This document shows, piece by piece, positions 6,486-7,990 of a stretch of DNA of 7,990 nt (positions are counted from its first letter, which is position 1; every line of letters starts with the position of its first letter). The stretch comes from an uncultured Lachnospiraceae bacterium (GTDB lineage: Bacteria > Bacillota > Clostridia > Lachnospirales > Lachnospiraceae). The stretch spans positions 1 through 7,990 of the forward strand of contig CAJTZB010000119.1 in the NCBI GenBank assembly GCA_910583815.1. Direction: 5' to 3'. The notes below the pieces were generated by a model. It was not told where the DNA came from and ran no database searches. It was given only the letters and a program-made list of their open reading frames with translations. Both the position numbers and the translations under genes were made by a program.

Positions 6486-7403
6486 TTATTCACCGGTAAT
6501 CCCCGTATTTTCAATACCTTGGATAAACTGTCTCTGCACGAAAGCATACAGCAGAAGCAATGGAGCAATCGAAAGGAAAGTCGCTGCCATCTTATATGCC
6601 TCATTTAGCTTAAACGCGCTTCCTGCTGCCGAAACTGCACCATCAAACTCTGAATTGAACAGGCTTAACTTGGCCGGCATCAGCTCAATGGAATTTCTAA
6701 GCAAGGTTCCGGTAATATAAGTCTCATTCCAGTTCCAGACAAAGGAAAACAGGAATACAACCAAAATCGTACTGAGTGACATCCTGACTGCCACATAATA
6801 AAATACCTTCGCCGGACTTGCACCGTCAATCATCGCTGCTTCATCAAGTACCTTTGGTATCATATTAAAAAAGTTATTAAAAATCAAGATGAGCACTGTC
6901 GAATATACGCCCTGCCCAAGAACCGCCATCAAAAGCTGCGGAATCGGTGTGCCAATCAGATTGAATCCCAGTGCTTCCTGTACAGAAACGAACATCATCA
7001 GCCTTGGCACCATCAGCACCGGTACCGGAATAATAAATGCCAGAAGAATCATCAAAAACCAGAAATTTTTCAGCCGGAAGTTGAATCTGGACAGCGCATA
7101 GCCAGTCAGGGCAGAAACTGCTGTCTGGCAGATTGCCATCACGCCGGAAAACAGAATCGAATTCCTGAGCGTGGTCGGAAGTTTCAGCACTTTTGCGGCA
7201 ATCTTCAGGTTTTCAATGGAAAAAGACTTTGGAAGCCATTCCACCGCCGGGTCAATTACATCCGATGCACTCATAAAGGTTTTAGAAAGTATCTCAAAAA
7301 TCGGCTTGAGGAACACGAAGCTGATGCAGATTAAAACAAAGTAAATCAGCAGTTTGCTTATCTTAAAAATTGCTTTGCGCAGTTTTCCATAAGTGGTTTT
7401 CAT
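6486..7403 (-). CDS. Carbohydrate ABC transporter permease, MalG-like
   Basis: A complete 305-residue inner-membrane subunit of a CUT1-type sugar importer. It has about six hydrophobic segments, roughly at residues 17-36, 82-104, 114-134, 152-176, 208-226 and 272-290. The cytoplasmic EAA loop reads LDEAAMIDGASPAKVF (186-201), with E188, A189, A190, D193 and G194 in the expected places for docking to the ATPase. The C-terminus RQFIQGI (291-297) followed by a short tail is usual for MalG homologues. The ATG at 7403 overlaps the TGA of the preceding permease in an ATGA, with GGGAGG at 7410-7415 six nt upstream, so the two are translationally coupled. From the neighbours the cargo is probably laminari-oligosaccharides. 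The ATPase is absent and is probably a shared MsmK-type subunit encoded elsewhere. Confidence 0.95.
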   Translation of the reverse strand: MKTTYGKLRKAIFKISKLLIYFVLICISFVFLKPIFEILSKTFMSASDVIDPAVEWLPKSFSIENLKIAAKVLKLPTTLRNSILFSGVMAICQTAVSALTGYALSRFNFRLKNFWFLMILLAFIIPVPVLMVPRLMMFVSVQEALGFNLIGTPIPQLLMAVLGQGVYSTVLILIFNNFFNMIPKVLDEAAMIDGASPAKVFYYVAVRMSLSTILVVFLFSFVWNWNETYITGTLLRNSIELMPAKLSLFNSEFDGAVSAAGSAFKLNEAYKMAATFLSIAPLLLLYAFVQRQFIQGIENTGITGE

Positions 7404-7990
7404 CGTATTCCTCCCTTCTTCTCTTTCTTTTCCTTAAAGACGAGAAATGCAGCTCCGATAATCAGCAGCACAACCAAGCTGTAAATCCATGCGTAAGTTG
7501 CTGCAAATCCAAGTCCGCCGCTCATATTCCCGGTTGCTGTCTGAATCAGTGCATAGACCGGATTGGTATCATAAGTACCAAGCTGCGCAATTGTAAAAAT
7601 CGTGCAGACAAGTGCAATCGGCTTAATTAAAGGAACGATAATCTTCCAGAGAATCTGCCAGTTGTTTGCAGAGTCGATACGCGCCGCTTCGTAGAGGCTC
7701 GGATTGATTTTCTGCAGTCCGTTGATAAACAGGACAATCGGGATTCCAGTAAACCACAAAATCACCGAAAGTTCATCAAGCACGCTTCCAAGCAAGTTGG
7801 CAAATGGCCTGGAATAGCTCTCAATCATATTCATAATAAACAGCCCATCATAGCGGCTTACCTCTTCCATATGCTCCGACACGCTCGCATCTAAAATCTG
7901 CGACATAACCGGCCCGGACATAATGATAACCGGCAGGAAGTAAATCGTGCGGAACATGCCGCGGAATTTGGTCAGCTTATTAAGCAGATA
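7400..7990 (-). CDS. Carbohydrate ABC transporter permease, MalF-like (5' end outside window)
   Basis: The C-terminal 196 codons of a CUT1 sugar permease. The frame is open to the right edge and continues past an internal Met at 7957, in YLLNKLTKFRGMFRTIYFLP, so that Met is not the start. It shows the EAA loop LYEAARIDSANNWQILW (99-115 of the visible part). Ser107 stands where Gly is commonest in the motif, and VPLIKP (119-124) ends it. Hydrophobic segments lie around visible residues 14-33, 74-91, 122-138 and 162-185, and the chain ends in a Lys/Glu-rich tail. The fairly long extracytoplasmic stretch (about 34-70) is normal for MalF-like subunits. It pairs with the MalG-like protein to form the channel. 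A solute-binding lipoprotein gene is expected upstream. Confidence 0.93.
   Translation of the reverse strand, partial: YLLNKLTKFRGMFRTIYFLPVIIMSGPVMSQILDASVSEHMEEVSRYDGLFIMNMIESYSRPFANLLGSVLDELSVILWFTGIPIVLFINGLQKINPSLYEAARIDSANNWQILWKIIVPLIKPIALVCTIFTIAQLGTYDTNPVYALIQTATGNMSGGLGFAATYAWIYSLVVLLIIGAAFLVFKEKKEKKGGIR

Noticed and set aside
6461..6490. Rho-independent terminator on the plus strand
   Set aside because: Hairpin plus TGTTTTTATT looks the part, but no plus-strand gene feeds it and the T-run overlaps the permease stop region. It is kept only as a hairpin.
7955..7957. ATG at 7957 as the start of the first permease
   Set aside because: The frame stays open to the edge and the residues before it read as permease sequence, so the gene continues beyond the window.

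Overview
The window looks like part of a carbohydrate-utilisation operon from a Gram-positive gut or soil Firmicute, most plausibly a Clostridia/Lachnospiraceae member. The reasons are the GGAGG-type ribosome binding sites before every gene, a lipoprotein-type secreted glycanase, a binding-protein-dependent sugar ABC importer with no ATPase beside it, moderate G+C, and tight gene packing. The taxon is inferred from style; no rRNA or housekeeping gene is present. All six genes lie on the minus strand, so transcription runs from high to low coordinates.

Layout in order of transcription: (1) 7990-7400, a MalF-like sugar permease whose 5' end is outside the window; (2) 7403-6486, a MalG-like permease overlapping it by 4 nt; (3) a 114-nt spacer with two hairpins; (4) 6371-5385, a GH16 endo-beta-1,3-glucanase-like lipoprotein; (5) a 241-nt spacer holding two tandem copies of a structured repeat and a third, unrelated hairpin; (6) 5143-1919, a large GH161/GH149-like beta-glucan phosphorylase; (7) 1894-896, a LacI-family regulator; (8) 879-1, the N-terminal 293 residues of a GH94 phosphorylase that most resembles laminaribiose phosphorylases, with its catalytic part beyond the left edge.

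Read together, these genes describe a phosphorolytic route for beta-1,3-glucan (laminarin, curdlan, callose or cereal/yeast glucan). The cell-surface GH16 enzyme would cut the polymer and the ABC importer would take up laminari-oligosaccharides. The GH161-like enzyme would shorten them with phosphate, releasing glucose 1-phosphate, and the GH94 enzyme would split the residual laminaribiose into glucose 1-phosphate and glucose. The LacI protein would sense a sugar of this pathway. A solute-binding protein is expected just upstream, beyond the right edge.

The least explained signal is the GH16-phosphorylase spacer. Two adjacent copies with a 103-nt period share an identical 14-nt apical loop. 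Their stems differ in sequence, but five changes preserve base pairing. This points to a structured RNA or palindromic repeat element rather than a simple terminator. No rRNA, tRNA, CRISPR array, insertion sequence or convincing promoter or Rho-independent terminator for the minus strand was seen.
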